NCBI GenBank assembly: GCA_003560545.1
Contig: PWLK01000005.1
Location: forward strand, 1-17,839
Reading direction: 5' to 3'
From: Candidatus Woesearchaeota archaeon
GTDB taxonomy: Archaea > Nanobdellota > Nanobdellia > Woesearchaeales > 21-14-0-10-32-9
DNA length: 17,839 bases
The notes under the pieces were generated by a model. That model was not told the DNA's origin. It saw nothing but the letters and a program-made list of their open reading frames with translations, and did not search any database. Every line of letters starts with the position of its first letter. Within the stretch, counting starts at the first letter, position 1. The translations under genes were made by a program, and so were the position numbers. This document shows, piece by piece, positions 1-7,597 of this stretch.

Positions 1-128
1 ATTGCTGCGAAAACACCACTGCGTCCTGCCTGGCGCAGGTTCATCGTCAAGCAAGCTGCATGAATCGCTTGCTCTCCTGGCTTGTTTCAAGGCAGCAACA
101 ATGATTCGGGACAGAGCCCATTAAGCCA
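1..128. other. Unassigned GC-richer tail downstream of the operon
   Basis: This stretch lies just past the stop of the 2485-residue gene. By hand count it is about 53% G+C, against roughly 37-45% in sample lines of the genes. No frame gives a convincing gene. Forward frame 1 is open from the edge and stops at 61-63, ending in the basic peptide WRRFIVKQAA. Forward frame 2 stays open to 122-124 and two reverse frames run off the edge. It could be the last bases of a convergent gene, the end of a mobile element, or plain intergenic DNA. No T-rich tract suggests a terminator. Confidence 0.35.
50..73. repeat. Short perfect inverted repeat (7-bp arms, 10-nt loop)
   Basis: AGCAAGC at 50-56 pairs exactly with GCTTGCT at 67-73 around a 10-base loop. 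No poly-T run follows on either strand, so it does not look like an intrinsic-type terminator. A hairpin in mRNA trailing the operon or near a mobile-element end is possible, but a 7-bp arm can arise by chance. Confidence 0.35.
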
Positions 129-1040
129 TCAGATAATCTCCACGTAGAAAGCCAACTTATCCGTACTACCAGCATAATCCCTGAGCGTAGCAGGAACCCT
201 TATCTCATAATCATAAACACCATACATCCCCTGACCCCCCGGGTTAATCCTAGTAACAAAAACAACATCTTCCTGGTCAGAAGCATCAAAACGCTGATTA
301 CCAGAATCATCAGCAGTATCCCAAAGAATACCGGTAACAAAATCCTCGTGCTCCGTACTGTAAACCACAGGAACATTATGAACAGGGCCGGAAGACAAAT
401 TAAAAGTCCTTGTCATAACAGGAACCTCTGAACCATCACCCCAAACATTCGTAATAGAATCCTTAAAATCAGAAGTGCCCATAACAGAATCCAAAGCAGA
501 GAAATCACCTGAAACCAAATCCCCATCCATATTCCTCGTCAAAGCCTGCAAGTCAGCAAAAGAAAAAGAACTATCAATATCTGCAAAGAAAACATGGCCT
601 GACAAACCAGAAACATTAAGATAATTCAAGAAAGAAGAAGCCTCATCAGAAGCAAGCACAATATCCGCCTTGGAACCACCGTAATAGTACTGGTATAACT
701 CCACAGTCAAAGTATTGTTAGCAACATTATTATCTGTATCAGTCTCATTAACCTCGTCGTAAGGATCAACAACAACAAAAACATTGTTATCCCCAGCAAC
801 TAACGGGTAAGTAACATTAACCGTAACAATCTCAAAACTATCCAAGCTGCCTACAATAATATCACTACTAAGCTGCTCCCCTCCAAGACCAGGGTCTCCG
901 AGGAAGAACTGAACAGCGAAAGAATCCTCAGCGTCACTCAATCCTTCATTCGAAATATTAGCATAAACAGTAACATTAATACCTTCAACCCTGAAAGTAT
1001 CATCAAACCAAATACCCTCCTCCCTTACTATCAGGTCCGG
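129..1040 (-). repeat. CARDB plus C-terminal cap module, copy 1
   Basis: Codons for the last 303 residues of the 2485-residue protein. A CARDB-like domain (699-1040) shows the family's ending pattern VDPYDEVNETDTDNN. The following 189-residue cap contains DLQALTRN, NVPV, TGILWD and YEIRVPATLRDY before ending FYVEII. The same two-part module closes the largest protein of the operon (9459-10352). CARDB is an established adhesion-type beta-sandwich; I do not recognise the cap as a named family. Confidence 0.8.
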
Positions 1041-4000
1041 AGCTGAAATATTCAACACAAAATTCTCATCAGCAAAAGCGCTGTTCCCCTCAGTGTCATT
1101 ACAAAAAACGTTCCACTCCCACAAGCCAATACCAACAAAGACATCTTCAAAAGTATTAGATTCATTATTAACAGGGCTCTGCTCTGTAACATTAGGCTCC
1201 AAGGACTCATTCAAAGGACCAATGTACAAAGTGCAAGCATCAAGGTTGATATCGAAAGGAACATAAGTAAAATTCACAAGACCACTACCTCTCTCCTCGA
1301 AGTCAGGCGGGAAAACCAAAGTCACATTAGGTGGTGTCTCATCAGGAACAATATTCAAAGTATTCATACCAGAAGAAGTAGTATAACTATCCCTTGAAGC
1401 CACAGTAACCACGGAGTAATTCCCAACATCAACTCCTTGAGTTGACCAATACCAGTCCAAAGAACCCCCGCTCGCAGTGCTAGTGTTTTCATCAACAAAA
1501 ACCTCTTCGCCACCCAACCCCGAACCAGTAATGCTTGTGAAAGGCCTATACGAAACATTTAGCTCAACCCAGTACAAGTATAGCTCTGCGCTACCACCAC
1601 CACCCTGCTTCACAATCCTGCCCTGAAGCCTCGTGCTATTCACCTCACTCCAAGAAAGAACAGGGTAATCACTAGTAATATCAAACCAGGAACTCGTAGT
1701 CTTAGAAACCGTGCTAGGACCGCTAAACGCCGTACTATAACTAGAACCCTCATCTAAGCTATACCTTAACTGCCAGTCAAGATTAGTAGCAGTAGGAACC
1801 TCGTACCTATACCTTGCCTGAACGCTGAAAATAGTTTCCCCCGGAACCATATCAAGGAAAGACGTTCCATGAGCGGAATGAGTGCCGCCTCCTGAGCCCT
1901 GTGAGATATCTGCAAAAGTATCATCGTTTTTTCCTATAAGGTTTTCAATGTTTCCAGGAGAACCCTCATCTGCTTCTGCCTGGTTCGCATTAAGCAAAAC
2001 GTATTCATCCGTTGAAAAACCATAACCAGGACTCTCCGGAGAGGGATGATCATAATAAACATAGTAATCAGTATTTGTTTCGAACGCTGAAACACTTGCA
2101 AGGAAAGCAACGTTGCACCAAGAAGAGTTATCACCATCGTACACCTGGAAAGGGATTTCCTGGGATGAAATGTTTGCATGGCTTACAATCCTTATATCAG
2201 AAGAGCAATCACTTACAAAACCAGCCAAGCCTGTAATGTTAGCTTCTGCAACCCCATTAGTTATGTTTTCACCTGTTGTTTCAACCAAAGATATAGGCTG
2301 CCTTCTCAGCCACGAAGAATCCCACCAAGGCGTTGTTGTATCCCCGCTTATAATGCTAGTGTGAACATCAGCGGTTAAAAGGTTTTCAAATATATCCGTT
2401 ACTTTTACAGATATTAAAGCTGTGTCTCCTTTCTCGTATTCTTCTTCCCCGAAAGTAATGTTCACAAGCAACTCATCAACGTCCACGACTTCGAATGTGT
2501 TAGTTCCACTCCACCCTGTATTATTGGCTTCATCAACACATGAAACGTTCCAGGAATAAACACCTGGTTCCATATCAACGTAGAACTGTTGTTCCACATC
2601 CCTTTGCACTTCAGTGCTTGTCTCTTCCAACGAGTTGTTTATGTAAAGAGAGCAGCTCTGGATAGGGCTGTTATCAGAAACATTGTACCTGAAAGTTACC
2701 TCCCCATCTCCTACCAGGGAATTATGGGAAGGTGAAACCGAGCTTACAACGGGTGGTGTAACATCAAGGACTGTTACGAACAAGGTCTTTGATGAGCCAG
2801 TGTAATTCTGGGTTTCGTTGTAAACAGCCGTAACGTTATACGTTCCTGGAAATTCGAATAAGGTGTTGTTCTGCAAAGGAGGCGCTCCGCTGTTAATCAA
2901 AACACTGTTTAAGTACAATTCCATGTACCCGGAAACAGGCGTTACAAGAGAGGCTTGTATTGCTACTTCATCGTTTTCTTCTATTGTTATGTTATCAGGC
3001 GAGCCATCCAGCAAGAGCTCTACCTCTGATTCTTCTTTGCCGACAACGTAGCTTGTAAGGCTTGTCTGGTTCTCGTTTCCGGCTGTGTCATTTGCATGCC
3101 ACCTATACGTGTAAGAGCCTACTGGCAGATCAGGTATTGTGAATGAATAAACATCGTTTCCTTCATACACAGGTGTTTCGTTCACAAACTCTCCTGTGAA
3201 GTTATGCTCGAAAACCACAGAGCTTACTTCGAAGTTGTCCGTCCATTCAACGCTGAAATAATAGCTTTGTGATGGATCATAAGTCGCGGGGCTCTCCGGG
3301 TCTTCGAATAAGTTATCGTACTTCGGAGGGGTTGTGTCCATTGACAATGTAAAGTTGTCATCTGCGAAAGCATTCCTCCCGCTCAAGTCGAAGCATCTTA
3401 TATTCCAAATGATTGTACCATCAGGCATTGTCTGTGTTATAATGTTTTCTTCTCCTGAAACAGGGCTTTGCTGTGTTTCTATTGCCTGGAAGCTTCCTGA
3501 CTGGTTAGTGTAAAGCGAGCAGTAATCAAGGTTTTCGTCTATAGGTGTATAAGCAAAATTTATGGTGTTAAAATCCAGGAATGAATTGTTCTCAGGGGAC
3601 TCTAATATTACGTCGGGGTCGGTTAGGTCAACCGTGAAATTCCTCGTACTGGAAACACCGTGATTAAGCTCAGAGCTATTATCATAACACTCCACCCTCC
3701 AACTATGCTCTTCTTCTGCCAGGCCAGATGCAAAGAAAAAGTTATCAGCGAAATTCTCAACACTATAATCAGTATCGTATAAGTTGTTATTCAAGTACAA
3801 CGAGCAGTTTTCAATGCCGGTAGCATCTTCCACGGTGTAATTAAAAGCAACACTTCCTGACTGCAAGTGTTCATCCTCTAAGGGCTGGTTCAAAGTAATA
3901 ACAGGAGGATCAGTATCCAGGGATTCAACGGTTAAATTATATGTTCCTGAAGAGCCAGTGTTTCCAAGGGTGTCGTTACACTGCACCCTCCAAGTGTACT

Positions 4001-7000
4001 CATCATTGGAAAGGAATACTGATGAAAAATTAAACTCTACGTTATCAGTTATGCTTGTTTCAGTCCTTCTTAATTCTTCATCTATGTATAATTCACAGGC
4101 ATCTACTTCTGATAACTCATCGTAAGCAACCGCGTTGAATGTTACCACGTTCGTATCATCTATGAATGTGTTATTCCCAGGATTAGTAAGGGTTACAACA
4201 GGGCCTGTCTGGTCCACTACCACTGTCCTGTTCTCAGAGGCAAAAGCGGCGTTGCCAGCCAAGTCAGTGCATTCAACGTTCCACGAATTATAGCCTTCAA
4301 GGATTGTTTCCTGGAAAATGTTTTCTTCGCCGTTCACAATTGAAAAGCTTGTCTGCACGGCTTCCCATACGCCTGAGAAGTTACCGTAAAGCGTGCATGA
4401 CTCGATAGTGTTTTCATCTGATGGAGTATAAGTAAAATTAATGGTGTCCAGTGATGTGAATTCGTTGTCTTCTGGATTGTTAAGCGTTACTGTTGGCGGA
4501 GTCCTGTCATTAATATAAGTGAATGTTTCATTTGATTCTTTTGAATTGCCGAAAACGTCGTAAGCAATAACCTTCCAATGATACACGTCGTTAGCGTCAA
4601 GCGCTAAAGGTAATTCAAGGGATGTGTTTGTTATTTCAAAAGTGTTGTAAACAAAGTCAGGGTTTGTAAAGCCAGGGTCTTTGCTTATTAGTATCGTGTA
4701 GTTTGCAAAGTCAGGCGTGCTTGTCTGCTCCCATTCAAGCAAAGGTGTAAGGTCTCTTGACTCTGTTGCATTAGGAGGTGATAAGAGGCTGAAAGGCTCA
4801 GGGGGGACTGCTTGGACTTCAAAGGAAAGGCCTGGGGAGTCGTCAAAACCTGTTCTTCCAAATGTGTTGTTAGCCCATATAAGGGTTACTTCATAAGTCC
4901 CTGTACTTGTCGTGTCGCTGATCACAGCGTAGTACTCATCCCCGTCACTACTAAGGGTTATGTTTTGCTCGGAGTTATCAGGGTACTTTAAGGTTATGAA
5001 AGCGTGGTCTATGGGGAAAGCATTTGTTATTGTTGCGTTGAAAAGAACGCTTCTGTTCTGCCTTATCAGTGTTTCGTTCAGAGCAGCGTTTTCTATTAAA
5101 GGGGGCTCGGCGTTAACAGTTAAAGTATGGTTAGAGGGTGCGAAGGCACTGCCTTCGGTGTTGTCGCATAACACGTTCCACTCGTACACCCCGTCATCCA
5201 CATTCCTTGTTATGCTTGTTTCTGTGTCGTTAGCAACGCTTGTTATGGTTTCAACTGATTCCCATGAGCCTGAAAAGTTAGCGTAAAGAGTACACTGATC
5301 TATGGTACTGAAAAAATTGTCTGTTGCCTTGAACGTGAAATCTATGCTTGAAGTTTCAACAACTTCGTTGTCTTCAGGGCTTACAATCTCCACTTCCGGC
5401 GGAGGGATTCCTGTATCAACTTCTAAGTACGCTGCGTAAACAAATGCATTAGTAGGGCCTCCCCCGCCATCCCTTGTAGATTCATCAAGGAATACTCTCA
5501 TGTCTGACAAGTCACCTACAGGGTCATTCCACGTACAACTATACCAGCCAGTGATAGTTCCACCGGGCAAGTATTGGCTGCACACATCGTTACTACCCTG
5601 CCTTAAGTAGAACGTGTATTCAGCGTTATTGCCTGTTCCTGTGTAAACCCAAAGGGTTATACCATCAACATCTTCTTCCGCGATGGACGGGAAGCCGAAC
5701 TCAGAAACCTCTTCCTCATTCATAGGAGAAGCAACATAGGTGCTGGTACTGGGAGTGTCAGGCTGCCTTACCCCTTTGCTTATCTCAGCATGAGTCGTGC
5801 CGGTGCCTTCAGACCATTCATCCTGTATCGTACTGGAAGGGTCATAGAAAACAAGGGGGTCGACTGCTAAGTACCAAGGCCTAGCCTCATAGAACAACCC
5901 TTCGCTGTAAGAAACGAATGAAGGTCCAAGGCTCCAAAGATATGGTATTACCCCTGGGACTCTTGCCGTGTACGAAACGGTTGAGCCATTCCCCAAATCA
6001 TTCCAGGAAAGAAATATCTTTCCGTTTTCCTCGGATATAACTGCGCCGCCTGAATCCTTAACAGTGAAATTAGAGGGGAGGACTTCTGTGAACCCAAAAG
6101 ATGAGCTATTAACATAAGAAGTTATAGTAATAGAAGACTTCATCAAGTCTTTCTTCGGATCAATAGTGACAGGCGTATCCCTTAAGATGCCGAACTCGTA
6201 GTACTCTCTTACCAGGAAATGAGATGACATAGAGCTGTCCACGTTGGCACCGGTAGCACTAATACTCATAGAATAAGTTCCTTCCTCGTACGTCTCGTTA
6301 TACACTGCCTTGTAAATACCTACTTGTTCCTCAATAATGCTTCCTTGTATTGATGAGAAAACAGAGGCGTTACCTGAAGGCCTTGTTACTTCCAAGCGCA
6401 CATCCGCCCCTGAAACAAGGTATCCCTGGCTGTCCAATACCACCATTGTAATACTGGCTTCCTCGCCTGGATAGTAAATAGGCTTATCAGTGTTAACAGA
6501 AGCAACACCTGTCTCAGCGTAAGCAGTACTATTCGAAGATGTCTTAACCTCGTAATCCTCCCCTGGAACCAAATCCGTTTCTTTAACCCATGTGCCAAGG
6601 CATTTTTCTTCATCGAAACCCCATTCATCGCACTTATACAACTCGCTGCCAATAGCAGTCCCTGAAAGAAGTGCTTCCTCGAATTCAGAGTTAAAGCTAA
6701 ACGCGTAAGCCCTTGCAACCCCATCCAGGGAAACAGATTTTAAAGGTATTTCATCAAGGCCAACAAAAACATCTTCCCTGAAAACAAAGCCGTTAATCCT
6801 CACATCCCTCACAGGGCTACCAGAAAGGCGTATCTCAGCGTTATAAGACTTGTTAGCATCAAGATCTTCCAAGGCTAAAGGAGCAGGCGCACCCATAGCT
6901 GAAATCCCCCCAGCGCTGGGCTCCGTGAATTTTATGTTGGCATTCCTCTCAAAACCATTCCTGTCCCTCACAGAAAAAGACGAAGGCAAAGAACTGCTTT

Positions 7001-7586
7001 GCACATCCTTGGAATCAGGCACCACGCTGAAAACTGCCTTGTAATTACGCCCGGAATCATCAGTAACAAAAACCTTGTACTCACCCAAGCTATCAGGATA
7101 AAAAGATAAGGGGAACTCAGGCTTGCCAACAAAAGAATACTGGCTTTCGCCAAACACAACCCTAACACTGCTAATAACCACGCTGTTTTCTTCAAGCAAA
7201 ATTCTTACTTCTTCGCCAAGCAAATAATCATTCTTTTCAGCCCTTATAACACTATCTTGCTCCACGGCTAATTCTTCTCCGGAGGACACGGTGAATTCAG
7301 CAGAACCAAGCACGCCGGAGCTTCCAATAACACTTATAGTGTGGCTTCCAAGGGACTCAGGGAAAAATCTGTGCTCCCCCGAAACATTGCCAATAAGCCT
7401 GAAAACACTATCCCCATGTATTATCTCGACTTTGGTTCCCTCACTTGTATTCACAAAGAAAGAAACCTGGTCGCCTAACAAGTAATCTTGCTCTTCAAGC
7501 AAAATCATGGGTGTTCCCGGAAAAGATAACAGAGTTATAAGTAAGAAAAACATTGTACACAACCCTATTATTTTCCCTGATATCAT
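129..7586 (-). CDS. Giant secreted Ig-repeat surface protein with CARDB and C-terminal cap
   Basis: Predicted 2485-residue extracellular structural protein, probably a surface-layer or adhesive component; the function is inferred from architecture. The start is ATG 7586-7584, one base after the upstream gene's TAA. It is followed by a hydrophobic signal peptide (MFFLLITLLSF near residues 12-22); a longer in-frame start at 7730 lies inside the upstream gene and lacks a signal. Domains in order: two diverged copies of an N-terminal unit (27-100, 113-189), a C/W motif (C319, W322, C329, W333), an MG2-like Ig domain (~362-458), a conserved PYLWSLGP...EARPWYLAVDP segment (548-577), a jelly-roll-like domain (580-728), Ig-like domains (729-1705), an Ig-like domain apparently split by a DUF2341-like domain plus a jelly-roll-like domain (~1706-2084), one more Ig (2085-2182), CARDB (2183-2296) and a terminal cap (2297-2485) ending FYVEII. 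No C-terminal membrane helix is visible. Family style suggests a DPANN archaeon. Confidence 0.9.
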   Translation of the reverse strand: MISGKIIGLCTMFFLLITLLSFPGTPMILLEEQDYLLGDQVSFFVNTSEGTKVEIIHGDSVFRLIGNVSGEHRFFPESLGSHTISVIGSSGVLGSAEFTVSSGEELAVEQDSVIRAEKNDYLLGEEVRILLEENSVVISSVRVVFGESQYSFVGKPEFPLSFYPDSLGEYKVFVTDDSGRNYKAVFSVVPDSKDVQSSSLPSSFSVRDRNGFERNANIKFTEPSAGGISAMGAPAPLALEDLDANKSYNAEIRLSGSPVRDVRINGFVFREDVFVGLDEIPLKSVSLDGVARAYAFSFNSEFEEALLSGTAIGSELYKCDEWGFDEEKCLGTWVKETDLVPGEDYEVKTSSNSTAYAETGVASVNTDKPIYYPGEEASITMVVLDSQGYLVSGADVRLEVTRPSGNASVFSSIQGSIIEEQVGIYKAVYNETYEEGTYSMSISATGANVDSSMSSHFLVREYYEFGILRDTPVTIDPKKDLMKSSITITSYVNSSSFGFTEVLPSNFTVKDSGGAVISEENGKIFLSWNDLGNGSTVSYTARVPGVIPYLWSLGPSFVSYSEGLFYEARPWYLAVDPLVFYDPSSTIQDEWSEGTGTTHAEISKGVRQPDTPSTSTYVASPMNEEEVSEFGFPSIAEEDVDGITLWVYTGTGNNAEYTFYLRQGSNDVCSQYLPGGTITGWYSCTWNDPVGDLSDMRVFLDESTRDGGGGPTNAFVYAAYLEVDTGIPPPEVEIVSPEDNEVVETSSIDFTFKATDNFFSTIDQCTLYANFSGSWESVETITSVANDTETSITRNVDDGVYEWNVLCDNTEGSAFAPSNHTLTVNAEPPLIENAALNETLIRQNRSVLFNATITNAFPIDHAFITLKYPDNSEQNITLSSDGDEYYAVISDTTSTGTYEVTLIWANNTFGRTGFDDSPGLSFEVQAVPPEPFSLLSPPNATESRDLTPLLEWEQTSTPDFANYTILISKDPGFTNPDFVYNTFEITNTSLELPLALDANDVYHWKVIAYDVFGNSKESNETFTYINDRTPPTVTLNNPEDNEFTSLDTINFTYTPSDENTIESCTLYGNFSGVWEAVQTSFSIVNGEENIFQETILEGYNSWNVECTDLAGNAAFASENRTVVVDQTGPVVTLTNPGNNTFIDDTNVVTFNAVAYDELSEVDACELYIDEELRRTETSITDNVEFNFSSVFLSNDEYTWRVQCNDTLGNTGSSGTYNLTVESLDTDPPVITLNQPLEDEHLQSGSVAFNYTVEDATGIENCSLYLNNNLYDTDYSVENFADNFFFASGLAEEEHSWRVECYDNSSELNHGVSSTRNFTVDLTDPDVILESPENNSFLDFNTINFAYTPIDENLDYCSLYTNQSGSFQAIETQQSPVSGEENIITQTMPDGTIIWNIRCFDLSGRNAFADDNFTLSMDTTPPKYDNLFEDPESPATYDPSQSYYFSVEWTDNFEVSSVVFEHNFTGEFVNETPVYEGNDVYSFTIPDLPVGSYTYRWHANDTAGNENQTSLTSYVVGKEESEVELLLDGSPDNITIEENDEVAIQASLVTPVSGYMELYLNSVLINSGAPPLQNNTLFEFPGTYNVTAVYNETQNYTGSSKTLFVTVLDVTPPVVSSVSPSHNSLVGDGEVTFRYNVSDNSPIQSCSLYINNSLEETSTEVQRDVEQQFYVDMEPGVYSWNVSCVDEANNTGWSGTNTFEVVDVDELLVNITFGEEEYEKGDTALISVKVTDIFENLLTADVHTSIISGDTTTPWWDSSWLRRQPISLVETTGENITNGVAEANITGLAGFVSDCSSDIRIVSHANISSQEIPFQVYDGDNSSWCNVAFLASVSAFETNTDYYVYYDHPSPESPGYGFSTDEYVLLNANQAEADEGSPGNIENLIGKNDDTFADISQGSGGGTHSAHGTSFLDMVPGETIFSVQARYRYEVPTATNLDWQLRYSLDEGSSYSTAFSGPSTVSKTTSSWFDITSDYPVLSWSEVNSTRLQGRIVKQGGGGSAELYLYWVELNVSYRPFTSITGSGLGGEEVFVDENTSTASGGSLDWYWSTQGVDVGNYSVVTVASRDSYTTSSGMNTLNIVPDETPPNVTLVFPPDFEERGSGLVNFTYVPFDINLDACTLYIGPLNESLEPNVTEQSPVNNESNTFEDVFVGIGLWEWNVFCNDTEGNSAFADENFVLNISAPDLIVREEGIWFDDTFRVEGINVTVYANISNEGLSDAEDSFAVQFFLGDPGLGGEQLSSDIIVGSLDSFEIVTVNVTYPLVAGDNNVFVVVDPYDEVNETDTDNNVANNTLTVELYQYYYGGSKADIVLASDEASSFLNYLNVSGLSGHVFFADIDSSFSFADLQALTRNMDGDLVSGDFSALDSVMGTSDFKDSITNVWGDGSEVPVMTRTFNLSSGPVHNVPVVYSTEHEDFVTGILWDTADDSGNQRFDASDQEDVVFVTRINPGGQGMYGVYDYEIRVPATLRDYAGSTDKLAFYVEII
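1335..2471 (-). other. Ig-like domain interrupted by DUF2341-like and jelly-roll-like domains
   Basis: Residues 1706-1752 (2331-2471) read as the first half of an MG2-like Ig domain (YEKGDTALISVKVTD, then LTADV). The chain then enters a DUF2341-like domain starting WWDSSWLRRQPISL at 2330. A jelly-roll-like stretch follows, ending YWVELNVSYRP near 1542. The chain returns to the second half of an Ig domain (YWSTQGVDVGNYSVVTVAS). The intact MG2-like domain near residues 362-458 of the same protein has the corresponding halves next to each other, which supports an insertion. The DUF2341 call rests on its W-x-D-x-x-W-x-x-R-x-P start. Confidence 0.6.
2472..5402 (-). repeat. Ig-like domain array of the 2485-residue protein
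   Basis: Ten consecutive domains of about 90-100 residues. Starts read from the sequence are 5402, 5105, 4805, 4499, 4205, 3908, 3617, 3329, 3029 and 2756. Six (5402, 4499, 4205, 3908, 3617, 2756) have the CxLY...VxC cysteine pair. Four (5105, 4805, 3329, 3029) have no cysteine; the one at 4805 looks FnIII-like (LTPLLEWEQTSTPDFANYTI). Unlike the largest protein, the order is irregular. A seventh Cys-paired domain sits apart at 1041-1334. Confidence 0.8.
5403..5849 (-). repeat. Jelly-roll-like domain, copy in the 2485-residue protein
   Basis: This 149-residue unit starts FYDPSSTIQDEW and contains SEFGFPS, LRQGSNDVCS, SCTWNDPVGDLSD, RDGGGG and VYAAYLEVD. It matches the N-terminal domain of the 624-residue protein (8929-9384) almost motif for motif. 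In both proteins the next domain is an Ig domain containing NFSGSWE, so the pair appears to have been duplicated together. 'Jelly-roll-like' is inferred from its beta-rich pattern, not from a recognised family. Confidence 0.7.
7020..7508 (-). repeat. Tandem N-terminal duplication in the 2485-residue protein
   Basis: Residues 27-100 and 113-189 align as two diverged copies. Shared points are DYLLGDQV / DYLLGEEV at the start, a central VFxLIGN / YSFVGK strand, and FFPESLGSHTISV / FYPDSLGEYKVFV at the end. The spacing is similar in both. They are probably two small beta-sandwich domains just after the signal peptide. I know no family name for the unit. Confidence 0.65.
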
Positions 7587-7597
7587 CTTATGAACCT
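7587..7597 (-). promoter_or_regulatory. Weak ribosome binding site that fixes the start at 7586
   Basis: Sense-strand AGGT (7597-7594) sits 7 bases before the ATG at 7586, inside the last codons (T-G-S-stop) of the upstream gene. With the TAA stop one base before the ATG, it supports translational coupling and the short start over the longer frame beginning at 7730. Confidence 0.5.

Noticed and set aside
50..73. Transcription terminator for the operon
   Set aside because: The hairpin has only 7-bp arms and no T-rich run follows on the sense strand.
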